Source: Zingiber officinale (lineage: Eukaryota; Streptophyta; Magnoliopsida; Zingiberales; Zingiberaceae). From it: a stretch of DNA of 64,000 bases. Below are positions 34,186 through 44,258 of the stretch, one piece after another. The translations under genes were made by a program, and so were the position numbers. The notes beneath the pieces are model-generated. The model searched no databases, had not been told where the DNA came from, and was given only the letters and a program-made list of their open reading frames with translations. Position 1 is the stretch's first letter; each line of letters starts with the position of its first letter. The stretch lies in NCBI RefSeq assembly GCF_018446385.1, contig NC_056002.1:11852894-11916893 (forward strand), in the 5' to 3' direction.

Positions 34186-34508
34186 CCATTTGCTAAACTG
34201 GTTATCTTATCTCGAGCTCCTTGGTTGATGATTGATGTATGTTGTAACAAGAGTAATCCACCAAGGATTGGAGAAGCGCCAACAGCTGTGGTCCCTAATG
34301 TATGTGCAAATACAGACCCAACCCACTCACAGAGTACAGGAAGAACAGATCTCAGACAGCGAAGTTTCAGGTTTGGCGAAGGTAAAATAGCTCCATATGA
34401 TAAAAGCGGATCATATGTGCTTAATACAGGCATTGGTTCAACCTTACAAGCAACAAGAAGGGCTCTAGCATGTATGATGAGGCCTGTTTGTAGAATATTC
34501 ATACATTG
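34186..34508 (-). pseudogene. NUP155-like exon captured by the CACTA element
   Basis: An exon bounded by a CTAG acceptor and a GTAAG donor. It encodes GLIIHARALLVACKVEPM, then PVLSTYDPLLSYGAILPSPN, LKLRCLRSVLPVL and NQGARDKITSLAN, which match, from memory, the C-terminal half of plant nuclear pore protein NUP155. The frame is open. The intron toward the preceding exon (34605-34712) is kept. NUP155 is an inner-ring scaffold nucleoporin of over 1,400 residues, so only a small part is here. Confidence 0.75.
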
Positions 34509-34604
34509 CTAGACAAGTAAAACAGAAAATTAATAGATATACAAATATTAACAGAAAAGTTGAACTTTAATAAAGAACAATTGGGATGAGAACACAAATT
34601 TTAC

Positions 34605-34712
34605 CGAAGCAGCCATTTCAAGATGAAGATAAATAATCTCTAAAGACAAGCGACCCACTACAGAACATGCTTCTGCAACTCCACCTCTAGAAAGAGCTTC
34701 ACACAGAATAAT
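34605..34712 (-). pseudogene. NUP155-like exon captured by the CACTA element (36 codons)
   Basis: Bounded by a TTTTCAG acceptor and a GTAAAA donor, phase 0 on both sides. It encodes ALSRGGVAEACSVVGRL followed by SLEIIYLHLEMAAS, the NUP155 segment immediately before the 34186-34508 exon. Confidence 0.72.
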
Positions 34713-35820
34713 CTGAAAAGTTGTGCATTTCCAAGCATATATGAGCATTATCAGAAACATGAGAAGACTAAAAATACCTTCATTAAAAAAATATTTCAAA
34801 ATAAAGGATACCAGATTCACTTTTTGAAGATCTCTTTCGTCCTACACTAATATTACTAAATCATTGTCTTAATTGAACATTAATGTTTCTTCATTGGATA
34901 TTTATATACTATATTAACCAATTATCACTTTCCGTTTTATAGTCGGTCGGAGAGCAAAGCCCTAAAGAAAGAGGAAGATGTTCCACGAAGACTCCATCGA
35001 AGGAACAAATTAATGGATCAAAGATATTGATAATTACAGAAATGTGTACTTTGTAGATAAAAATATCGCTTCAACATTATGTTAACTACTTAGATGCACT
35101 ATGCATGAAGGGTTTTAAGTATGTTGAGTCATAGATTTAGTTTGCTGTTTGAATCAATCTTATTTACAGATAATTTCATTCCTGAGATCAGAATAACTCA
35201 TTGCCATTTTCCATTCAAGTATCTTCCTCCTAGTTTATCTAATTGGAAAAATTAAACAACCAGCATCGGCCCAAGATCACTAAATTAACCAAAAGTCAGT
35301 TTAAATCATTTGTAAATAGGATTTTATGCATACAACAAATACTTTTGGATCAAGAGTTTCTTTTTCATTAATGCAAGAGCACTTATTTTATAGGAAAACT
35401 AACATTTCAAGATAGTACTCCTTTCCTTCTTAGCCGAATGACAGATTAAAAAAAAGGCCAATCATCAAAAACATCAGTTTCAATGCCATCCGGGTCTTCT
35501 CCAGTTGTGTACCAATGAGAACGGCCTAGGTGTGGATAGTAAAAAAATCTAATTGTTATTAACAGTAGCAAAGTGATTCCTCTTGTGTTAGTCTTACCTG
35601 GATTGTCATAGTAGTAATATCAGTGAATCTACAAACTGCAACTCGACAGAAGTGAAGTCCATGATTGGAAATCTGGAAAGTAAAAAAGCACTAACCAAGT
35701 GTATACCTTTCTTACAGAAGCAACCTAAATATACTTCTCCAAAATTTCCTTTTCTCCTATAAGAACAGGAGTTCCTAATTCAAAATTCGGTGCACATTAT
35801 CATATTTATCGTGATCAACT

Positions 35821-36050
35821 TCATTCAGAATCAACAACCACTCTGCAACAATTAGATTCCCAACAGCGAGCGAGGTACCTCTTTGGGGAGGGTGCATGGA
35901 GTAGGGGGAGGCTAGCATAGAGCGAGGTTTCGATAGCCTCCTCGAGGTCGAGGCGGCCGGAGACGTCCCTGCCGATGCGCTCGGTGACATGTAGGCCGGC
36001 GGAGGCTACATCCAGTCCCACGGTTTCGTCGCCCCCACGCCATTACGCGA
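35821..36050 (-). pseudogene. NUP155-like N-terminal exon fragment
   Basis: Encodes VGLDVASAGLHVTERIGRDV, SGRLDLEEAIETSLYAS and HAPSPKR, which matches the N-terminus of plant NUP155 (VASAGLHV-ERIGRDV, DLEEALEASRYASHPY). It lies upstream, in transcript order, of the two C-terminal exons, with everything between residues about 60 and 1,200 missing. The 5' GC-rich leader (36050-36110) may also be captured. Confidence 0.72.
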
Positions 36051-36224
36051 TCGTCGGAGGGCCGCGCAGCTGCTACAAACCCTATGCTACGATAGAAATA
36101 CCGCGGCGGATTACCTGTGAGAGCAACTTGTGAGCGTTTGGTTTGAGGTAATAGGGGTGGGGAATGGGATCCGCAATGCTATCTCAAAAGCATGGGGTCT
36201 TAATGCATTAAAATAAAATAAAAT

Positions 36225-36520
36225 AAAATAAGAATTATTTAATAATTTGTTGGATTTGTTTTTAAATGATATTTATTTTGATTTATAATGTTGTTAAAAG
36301 AGAATACCAATAGTTAATTTATTAAAATAAATTAAAATATTAATTATTTAATAATTTGTTGGATTTATTTTTAAATGATATTTATTTTGATTTATAATTT
36401 TGTTAAAAGAGAATATGAGCCGTTAATTTATTAAAACAAATTAAAATAATAATTATTTAATAAATTTCTTTCTAATACCTTTTCAAATTATATTTATTTT
36501 AATTTATAATTTATAAAAAA
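36225..36520. repeat. AT-rich tandem repeat, period about 109 bp, 2.7 copies
   Basis: Units containing TAATAATTTGTTGGATTT and GATATTTATTTTGATTTATAA recur at about 36240, 36350 and, degraded, 36450, inside the CACTA element. It is preceded by GAGCGTTTGGTTTGAGG (36126), which looks like a PIF-type end without a partner. Confidence 0.75.
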
Positions 36521-36929
36521 TTTTGAATTTTTTTTGAATTTTATTTTAGCGACAGTTAATGTATCTACGTCGCCAAATAACCACAATTTGAGGTGGAAAA
36601 AATTTCCACTACTATTAGTGACGTTGAGTGCAGAATGTGTCGCTATAGTGTCACATTTGGCGACGTGTTTTCTATGTCGTGTCGCCAAATGATCCAGGGA
36701 AAATTTGCGCTATCTTTTAGCGACATGGAGTGATGTGCGTGTCGCCAAAGGTCTTCATTTGACAACGTGTATTGTTTAATGCGTCGCTAAATGATACAAA
36801 ATAAATGTAGGAAAATTTCCTCCTAATGGTCTATCTTTTAGCGACGCGAAACATTCCATGCATCGTCAAAAGGTCATATTTTGTAACGTTGACTGTACTA
36901 TGCGTCGCTAAAAGTCAAAATTCTTGTAG

Positions 36930-37183
36930 TTGGATCCCTCTCTGGTTGCCCCGGATATCCAGGTATTATATGCATAGATTGTATTTATTGTTTGCACTTG
37001 CTGCATTATGTATGTTGCATTTTGGTAGTTACATATGATTGACATGCATACAGGTGACATTTTGTATCTGGTCTGATGACCCTTATTTCCGGATAGGAGG
37101 TTCTGGTGAGTACAGTTTCTTCAGCCCTTTTCAGTCTGCATTTCCTACTTTTGTTTAGGAAATTGTACCGCATAATTATTACT
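36930..37183 (+). repeat. 254-bp direct repeat, right copy
   Basis: Second copy of 32650-32903, exactly 4,280 bp downstream. After it the host LTR sequence continues (TGTTAGTTATATC). Confidence 0.85.
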
Positions 37184-37692
37184 GTTAGTTATATCTTATT
37201 ATGCATCTCTATCCGGTATCCGCTGAGTTATTGAACTCACACCGTTGATATATTTTTATTTCAAATACCAGGTAGAGGTATGTGGAGTCGCTTGGAGTAT
37301 CCTGTCTTCCGGTTCCCACGTCATATCAGAAAACTGTTACCATTTTCATTTGTGTTTTATTTGTTTTATGTATTAAGTGTACTTAGCATTGTATATTCCG
37401 GTTTTATTTCTGGAGTGTTATTATATGGTATGTTGTGTTGTGTAAGCCTAGCTGGCTAACAGTCTTGATTTTGGTTTGTGACGGTTCTCTATCGTTTTCT
37501 GCCGTATTTTTGGTTTTAGTATAGTTGAGTGGACTGAGTATATAACTGCGTGGTTATCTATATTTTTCAGTCGTGTGTGGCTGATGTATTTTGTTTGTGG
37601 ATGTATTCATGCTTCAGATTGTCACCGATATAGGGGAGATGCTGCCGGATTTTCTTCTGGCTGAGACTCCTCTGGCGCGTGACAGTATTTGA

Positions 37693-38480
37693 CTAAACTT
37701 GTTTAAAATAACTTATAAACTCATACAATTTATAAGTTATTAGGTCTTATTTTAAAAATAAAATGTTAAAGTGTTTGGATTAACTTCGGTTAAACAACTT
37801 AAAGATATTGATATGTTTAGTATTATAAAATCTTTTTATTAATAAAATTATCAAAAATAGTATAATACTATTAAGGTTATATATATATATATATATATAT
37901 ATACACTAAACTTAAACTTGTTTACAATTTTATAATATGTTAAACTTATATAAAAAAAACAAAACTATTTGATATTTTAATTTAGAAAAATTAAAAAATA
38001 TAATGATATAATTAATATTTCAAATAAAAATTATAGTTAAAAATTGATCCATAATATATTTGATACTTTTGATTTTTAAATCCTAAGAAAAAATAGATAA
38101 AACAAATCAAATTCTAATCAAGTCGAAGAATTTGTGCACCGGGAAAAAAAAAAAGGAAGAAAACGTCAAAGACTTTATGTGTTGAGAAGAGAAGATGACA
38201 AGGTGTGCTAAGAAAAGAAGTCGCTAGAGAGAATTGTTAAGTTTGTGAAAATTTGTGGAGAATAAAATGAGGATTAATAAAAATATATAAGGATATTTTA
38301 GATAAGAAAAATATTAAAATATTTTTTTTTCAAAAAAAAAAAGGATTATCCTTATTTTTTTAAAAAAATAACGTATAAGTTATCAAATGACTTATTTTTT
38401 GTAAAAATTTTACCAAACAGATTTAAAGAACCTATAAGCTCCAAAATATTTTTGTATAACTTATAAGCTTCGCCTAACAC
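37693..38480. mobile_element. Probable AT-rich MITE
   Basis: The left part (TTTGACTAAACTTG...AACTTATAAACTC) and right part (ACCAAACAG...AACTTATAAGCTTCGCC) both carry AACTTATAA words near the ends and a (TA)n run lies at about 37879-37903. Terminal repeats are loose and no target duplication was established. Confidence 0.35.
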
Positions 38481-38610
38481 TCTCTTAATAGTTTGATCAC
38501 TATTAAATTTTGGCTGAAAAATAAAAGAGCACTCTTAACTGTTTATAGTTTAACTGTTTATAGTTGCTCTTGGTTTTTCAAATGGTTGATTAAATATCTA
38601 AAATTTAAAT
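38481..38610. repeat. Dispersed repeat shared with 61577-61670
   Basis: GTTTGATCACTATTAAATTT followed by TGGCTGAAAAATAAAAGAGC matches GTTCGACCACTCTATTAAGC and TTTGGATGAAAAATTAAAAG at 61577. The two stretches are short and may be one MITE end. Confidence 0.5.
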
Positions 38611-38949
38611 TTTAACTGTGTAATGATTTCTTTCCCCTGGAATGATAAATCTAAATACGTTAGTCATTTGGATGGATTTTTATGAACGTTTTTTAATTTA
38701 TGTTAGTATCCAGTAAAAAAATTTATAAAATCATCCGGGATTAATCAATTTAAAAAATTAGATATTAGAATTTGAAAAAAAAAAATCCGAACTACCTGTA
38801 TAGTCGGGTTGTATTTGCTCAGTGATAAAATAATCAAAAGAATAATATAGAGGACTAAGATTTGGTAGAAATATATAAATTGTTTTGTAGAGGTACATAT
38901 TTCGTACAGGGTACTCATCTTTGCCGCTTTATGGAAAACTATTTTTTTT

Positions 38950-39821
38950 TTTTTGCCAAAACTGATTGAGCTATGGGATGCAAGTTCCTCGCACCGTCGG
39001 AGGAAGCGGAGAAACAAGCTACGCTTCCAATTAGAAGATCCAGGTGACTGACTTCCGCTAAACCACTACGTTTCTGAGCGTCTTCTTAATTCGCTATCTT
39101 AATTGTGAATTCAAGAGAAGTCGCTGCTGGCGACGATGCCCATGCTGGGCTACACAATAAGAGAGGTCTGCGGCCGAAAAAATGATTTTTCTGAAAGAAA
39201 GGTTAAAAAATAATTTTAGAACCAAAACACATTTTACACTTGTAATTAGATGGCTCAAGGAATCGAGCAGCTGAACAAGAGGAACATCTACATAGCCGAG
39301 TAAAGCCCGCCGGATGTTGTAAAAGCCTACCAAAATCAGCACCAGGACTTCTGCCGATTCCTCGAGTGTCGGCACGCTGAGCTGACCAACGAAGGAAGAA
39401 TGCTTCTATTAATTCAGGGGAAGAAAAACCATCATCTACATTACCATGGAGTTGTCCATCTTGTCATCTCGGATGGGTCTAGTGGCTAGCACATGAGATA
39501 TTGTCACCATGAGGTCTGAGGTTCGAATCTCGGTAAAGCCGAGGTAAATGTCTTCCTTATGTGCTAATCATTATTCCAAAGGTTAGTAACCGCCCGTAAT
39601 TTACCTCCTCCGTGTTGGCCCTGAGATGGATTGACGGGGGCGTTGAGGGCAAGTGTATTCGTCTTTTTTGCCTCCATGGAGTTGCTCATCTCTTCCGGCT
39701 TTTAGCTCAAGCTCAAAGTACTTTAGTGTATGAGGAAAAGAATATCATGATCATCATCATCTTATTATTTATCTGTAAAATTTGGAGAGAAGATGCTGGA
39801 TGAGGTGTTCTCCAAGTATGT
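38950..39821 (+). pseudogene. Truncated duplicate of the SABATH methyltransferase
   Basis: The copy starts at the same leader as the intact gene (TTTTGCCAAAACTGATTG) and keeps exon 1 (ATG at 38972), intron 1, the first 20 or so codons of exon 2, the end of intron 2, exon 3 and a 40-bp piece of exon 4. Most of exon 2, with the SAM motif, and most of exon 4 are missing. A stop codon replaces Ser in NIYIAESSPP, exon 1 has a small insertion after the ATG and a SINE sits in exon 3 (39462-39673). It cannot make an enzyme. At its right end a copia-type LTR begins. Same strand as the intact gene, 11.3 kb away. Confidence 0.88.
39462..39673 (+). mobile_element. tRNA-derived SINE in exon 3 of the pseudogene
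   Basis: A 212-bp insertion with box A (TAGTGGCTAGCAC, about 39480-39492) and box B (GGTTCGAATCT, 39520-39530), a tRNA-unrelated body and a T-rich end (CTTTTTTG). Flanking 18-bp duplications start CCATGGAGTTG (39444-39461 and 39674-39691) with two differences. The intact gene has one copy of that target. A headless relative is in intron 2 of the intact gene. Confidence 0.88.
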
Positions 39822-40670
39822 GTTGAATATGTGTGAATGGAGAAGAGGTGGAAAATGATAGAAGCTCCATTATGAATGAAATTTTAGTCCTACATTGAGA
39901 ATTTCATGACATGTTGGTTGGTTTATATTGATTCACATGCATTGAAAATGTGAATAAATATATGGAGAGAAACTCTCTTTCACTTGTGAGTACATTGATA
40001 AATAGGGTTGTAAACAAGTTAAGTTGAGCTGAGTTTTGGGGTGTTCAACCTTTTTTGATAAGATAACCGAGCTGAGCTGAGCCGAGCTTAAAATGAACCA
40101 AGCTTTTGAAATGAGTGTTCAAGCTTGACTTGGTTTATTTTTTATGAGCTTGAGCTTGTTTGAAGCTTGGCTTGAGCTTGGTTCATTTAGATGTTATCAA
40201 GCTCTCAATTCAAGCTTGTTTGATTGTTTGATTGGTTATTAAGATTGATAATTTAAATTTATTTATTTATTTTATTTTATTGTTTATTTAGCATATTGAA
40301 AAGAGTTTTATTAATAAATATGGTTCGTGAACAATATTCACGAACGTTGTTCACGAACGTTAACGAGCTGAACACACATGTGTTCAAGCTTATTTGTTTA
40401 ACTTAACGAGCTGTTCAAGTTTGTTTATTTAATTAATCTTATGTATATTGAACGAACAGAAACAAGCTCTTACCAAGCCGAATACCAAATTTGTTCACGA
40501 ACGTTTGATTCATTTACAACCCTATTAATAAAGTATTGATCATTGTCATAGTTTTAATCTTTAGACTAAAATTACAATTGAGGAAGAAAAATCCACTACC
40601 TTTTACCCACATGTTCTCTATATATATCTTTATCACACTCCCTCTTTAAACCTTCTTTTCTCTTCAGATT
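39822..40670 (+). mobile_element. Copia-type LTR fragment with nested MITE
   Basis: Begins TGTTGAATATGTGTGAATGG, matching the LTR start at 3275 and sharing TTGGTTTATATTGAT, GAGAGAAACTCTC and a later TATA-like CTCTATATATATC (near 40615). It is interrupted at 40004-40523. No coding region follows. Confidence 0.6.
40004..40523. mobile_element. Inverted-repeat MITE (AGGGTTGTAAA ends)
   Basis: Left end AGGGTTGTAAAC and right end GTTTACAACCCT-like (ATTTACAACCCT) are inverted. The body is rich in GAGCTTGAGCTTG and GAACGTTCGTGAAC words like the element at 25386-26676. No coding capacity; 520 bp. Confidence 0.65.
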
Positions 40671-41890
40671 TGTAAATCTGAAAACAATATATATCTTTAT
40701 CATATATACTTTGTGATCATCTCAAGGTTCTTAGCACAGTCACTTCGATAATTCTTTGCATAGTCACTTTGATGTTCAAATTAGTGAGGAAACCAAGTGG
40801 TAATGATCAGAAGACAGTGATGAGAGTGCTTACATGTATGGGAAAAAAATATAGGATTGAGGCAATGAGAAAAGGGGTTGAATCACGTGAAGTTTAAAAA
40901 CGAGCCTTTTTCGATTTTATAAAGATCAAGTGCACAACAAAATAGAATTAAGTATGAAAGTGAAAAACATAACACAATCAATTTACTTGGTTCCGAGCAT
41001 TCGACGAATCATACTTAAGATCCAGATCCTTTAGACCTATCGACGGATAATCCACTAATATATTCTACCAGTAAACTTGATCTCAGTAAAATAATCAAAT
41101 ACAAATAGAGAAATAAGAACGTGTAACAACCCTACACTTTCCTTAATAATAAAGTAAATGACTTTTTAAAATAAATGTTACCCAACATAATGATGTCAAA
41201 GTGTGATTTGTAAATCTGAAAACAATATATATCTTTATCATACTTTGTGATCATCATTGTTCCTATCTCATTGAAAATAGACCGCTAGTGATGTGGCTCG
41301 TTTGTTGACCACAAGAAGACCTTGAGAGGGAGTTCGAAGCCGTGAGTTAACCTGCCAAGTTAAAGAAGACAAAGGAAAGGAATAAGAAAATGTTAGTAGA
41401 TGGGTTGAGGCGGAGTCCTTTGCATAGTCACTTCGATGTTCAAATTAGTGAGGAAACCAAGTGGTAATGATTAAAAGACAGTGATGAGAAGTAGGGGAGA
41501 GTGCTGAGAGTGCTTACATGTATGGGAAAAAGGTGTAGGATTGAGGCGGTGAGAAAAGGGGTTGAATCATGTGAATTTTAAAAATGAGTCTTTTTCAATT
41601 TTATAAAGATCAAGTGTGCAACAAAATAGAACTAAGTATGAAAGTGAAAAACATAACACGATTGATTTATTTGGTTCTGAGTCTTCGATGAATTCTACTA
41701 TGAGATCCAGGTCCTTTGGACCTATTCACGGGTAATCTACTAATATATTCTACCAGTAAACTTGATCTCAGTAGAATAATCGAATATAAATAGAGAAATA
41801 AGAAAGTGTAACAACCCTATACTTTCTTTAAAAATAAAGTAAATGACTCTTTAAAGTAAATGTTACCCAACATAATGATGTTAAAGTGTA
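40668..41890. repeat. Tandem duplication, units of about 535 and 690 bp
   Basis: GATTTGTAAATCTGAAAAC starts both units (40668 and 41203) and CCCAACATAATGATGT ends both (41181 and 41866). The second unit has about 150 bp not in the first (41240-41400). Both contain the junction between the outer solo LTR and its left flank, so the duplication is younger than that LTR. Confidence 0.75.
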
Positions 41891-43364
41891 GAAGCTCGGG
41901 TGTTGGCGTTGGTCTGACGACAACGTTTGGATGTAGATGGGTAGTAGAATAGCAGTGACACGAGAATATAGCAGTAGAACAGTTGAGGAATCATGTAGAA
42001 ATACTTTGAGTGTTGCCGCTGACCTCCTTATAAATAGTGTTGGAGGCGCCTCCAACAACTCAAGTCTCCAATCGCCTTTGAGGCTCCTTCCCCCAGTGAA
42101 CTTCTATCCTCGAAATTTAACCGTGCGAAGGTACCTCTGCCATGTCCAGGGCACCTTCACTGAGCTCCAAGATGCCTCCCTGCAACTCTGAGGTGTCTCA
42201 GACACTGTTCACTCAAGGCTGATTTTTGTGCACTTAACTCTTGTAAAATACGTTGGTCTAGTAACAATAAAATAACCTACAAAACAAAGTTAGTATAATA
42301 AGATAAAATTATTAATTAGATGGTTTTACCAAGACCAAGATCTAGTCATGGTTTCAGCTTAGATTTCTAAAAATGGATTTAAACTAGACTAGTGCCTACA
42401 GTCTCATTGGGATTCGTTTTCACTGGATCACTCTCCTCTAGTGCTTACTGTTGGATATTGGGGCCTAAATGGACCAATACGATTTTGAGGAGGAAAAATC
42501 GGAAGCCATCAATTGTTGAAAGTCGTAATTGACTTCAAAATTGAAATCTACGTTTCGCGTAGATAGATTTAGACTATTAATTTGCTCAAAACCGATTAAG
42601 GGTGAATGAGAAATTAATGTTCAAAGTCGGCCCAAAATAACGTTGGTTATTCATTAAGGAAATGCAAGGGAGAATAGTCCCACATCGGAAATTTCCGATG
42701 TGCATTCCTTACTTATTAATGATGTTAAGTTATTGGAGTTAACTCAGAAAAGTACCAGGTACTCTCTGCTCAGGGGCGAGCAGGTGCTCGCACCTGTGAG
42801 CCCGCCACCCGCCACGTGCGCACGTGCGCACGTGCGCAATGGGCGCTTTGGGCGCTTTGTAGGCGCACTTTGCACTTCGCATCGTCGCGAGGAGCATTGA
42901 GGAGCATAAACGGATGGCAGCGGTTGATCAACGTTGATCAAAGAAGTATGGTGGATCGCTTGTGATGCGATCTAGAGCGTTGGATCACAATGAGTCACGA
43001 TCTGACGGCTTGGGATGAGACATGATCTGAAGCATCGGATCAATGGATCCAGATCCGATGGCTGATAGATCTGAGGGTCACAACTCTTAGATCTGATGGA
43101 TGAGATTAAAGGGGCTATGTGAAGGGTTATAACTCTTCAGTCCGGACGGCCCAGATTAATCCACCCAAAGGTCACACCCCTCCCTAAAGCCTCTTCCTTC
43201 TGTATAAATAGAACCCTCCAGATTGGAATCTAATCACTAAACTTAATCTTCTCTTCCTCAAGTATTCACTCACTCATCTTGTGCATTCAAGAGTCCAAGA
43301 AGCCTACGAGAAGGTTCGCTGGTCTCGGAAGTCGGAGTGCTACGATTCCGAGACGATTGTCGTC

Positions 43365-44085
43365 TGATCCGGCAGTAAGAATGGGGGACCCACTTCCTGA
43401 AGGGTCTTAGCTTGAGAACCGATGAAGGGCTGACTAAGCGGTTAAAGGCCGAGTCGATCAGCCGGGTTGGTCCGAGCGGAGTTAGAGATAACCCATCCAT
43501 GGGGTTGGGTGTCCGACGCCAAGGCAGGAGGATCGAAGGGCCGACCGGGAGCCCGAACGGCAGGGGCCAAAGAGCCGAGCGGGCAACCCGCCCGGACAAA
43601 ATAAGGGCGAGGGGACAAAAAGGTGGCCGAGCGGCCTATGCGCTCGGCTCGGGATATGGGATATCGGTAGAAGCATGTCTGATGATTAGGCCGTACACAA
43701 GATCGCACGATGGAGGATCTTGCCGTCACATCATGGAAAGGTTGATACAGTAGTGCCTCGGGACGCCTTTTCGACGGATCCATATCTGGGCATGGCCCTT
43801 CTGACAGACCCATGCCTGGGCATGGCCACATGCAGGTGATTGCTTTGATTGGCGCCCCCCGGCTTCTTCCAGGCGTCTATATCAGGCCTCCATATATTCA
43901 CCGGCGGTATGCACGTCTCCATCTTGAGGCCACCTTTTTGTCATTCCTCGCCTGACTTGAGCGTCGGAGGACCGCCGCCGGACACCCCTCCTCTCGGTTT
44001 TTGTTGCAGTTCGCCGAGCACTCGAGGATCCAGCAGGAAGTGCCGCGTGCCCAGCGTCTGTTATCTCTTGGTTCGGACAGGATCA
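43365..44085 (+). repeat. 5' LTR of the Tat element
   Basis: 721 bp, TGATCC...GGATCA. The first 390 bases or so are identical to the 3' LTR; the rest differs at many positions. A solo relative is at 25685-26474. Confidence 0.92.
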
Positions 44086-44258
44086 TGTATCTAATTCCGG
44101 GAACCCACCAATGATCGAGACAATCAATTCAGGCTTATCACCATTTGAGATGACCTATCATGACAAAACAAAAGGTGCTCGTGATAGGCTAACAAGCAAC
44201 ATCTGCGTCTGGTGGCCGAGCGGAAGCACCTCTAACCACCGTCGCATTCCATCGGGCC

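Larger units (their letters stand above)
32904..36929 (-). mobile_element. CACTA (En/Spm) transposon carrying host gene fragments
   Basis: The left end (ACTACAAGAATT-CGGACTTTTA-CGAC) and the inverted right end (ACTACAAGAATT-TTGACTTTTA-GCGACGC) are imperfect terminal repeats of the CACTACAAGAA type. Subterminal regions (32930-33240 and 36540-36915) are full of GCGTCGC-AAA units in both orientations, as CACTA elements have. Inside are a Ptta/En-Spm fragment (33404-33817) and exons of a NUP155-like host gene, all on the minus strand. No full transposase is present, so it is non-autonomous. The expected 3-bp target duplication was not found; instead a 254-bp repeat flanks the element. Confidence 0.78.
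32689..37692 (+). mobile_element. Tekay/Del-like LTR relic, interrupted by the CACTA element
   Basis: Sequence 32689-32903 and, after the CACTA element and duplicated flank, 37184-37692 forms one LTR-like stretch ending CTCCTCTGGCGCGTGACA, a Del/Tekay-style end. ACATGCATACA-rich parts match 22040-22240. No coding domain is seen. Confidence 0.45.

Noticed and set aside
34225-34512. Plus-strand 95-residue open frame
   Set aside because: Antisense shadow of the NUP155-like exon, which has matching splice sites on the minus strand.
35440-35700. Two exon-like minus-strand stretches (GRSHWYTTGEDPDGIETDVF; SNHGLHFCRVAVCRF) in the CACTA element
   Set aside because: They could be further captured exons, but I could not place them in NUP155 or any other gene, so no call is made.
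39478-39535. tRNA-like box A and box B
   Set aside because: There is no full cloverleaf; the boxes head a 212-bp insertion with target duplications, so it is a SINE.
43412-43753. 113-residue open frame repeated identically at 53858-54199
   Set aside because: Both copies lie inside the LTRs of the Tat element; identity is due to the LTR pair, not to a conserved protein.
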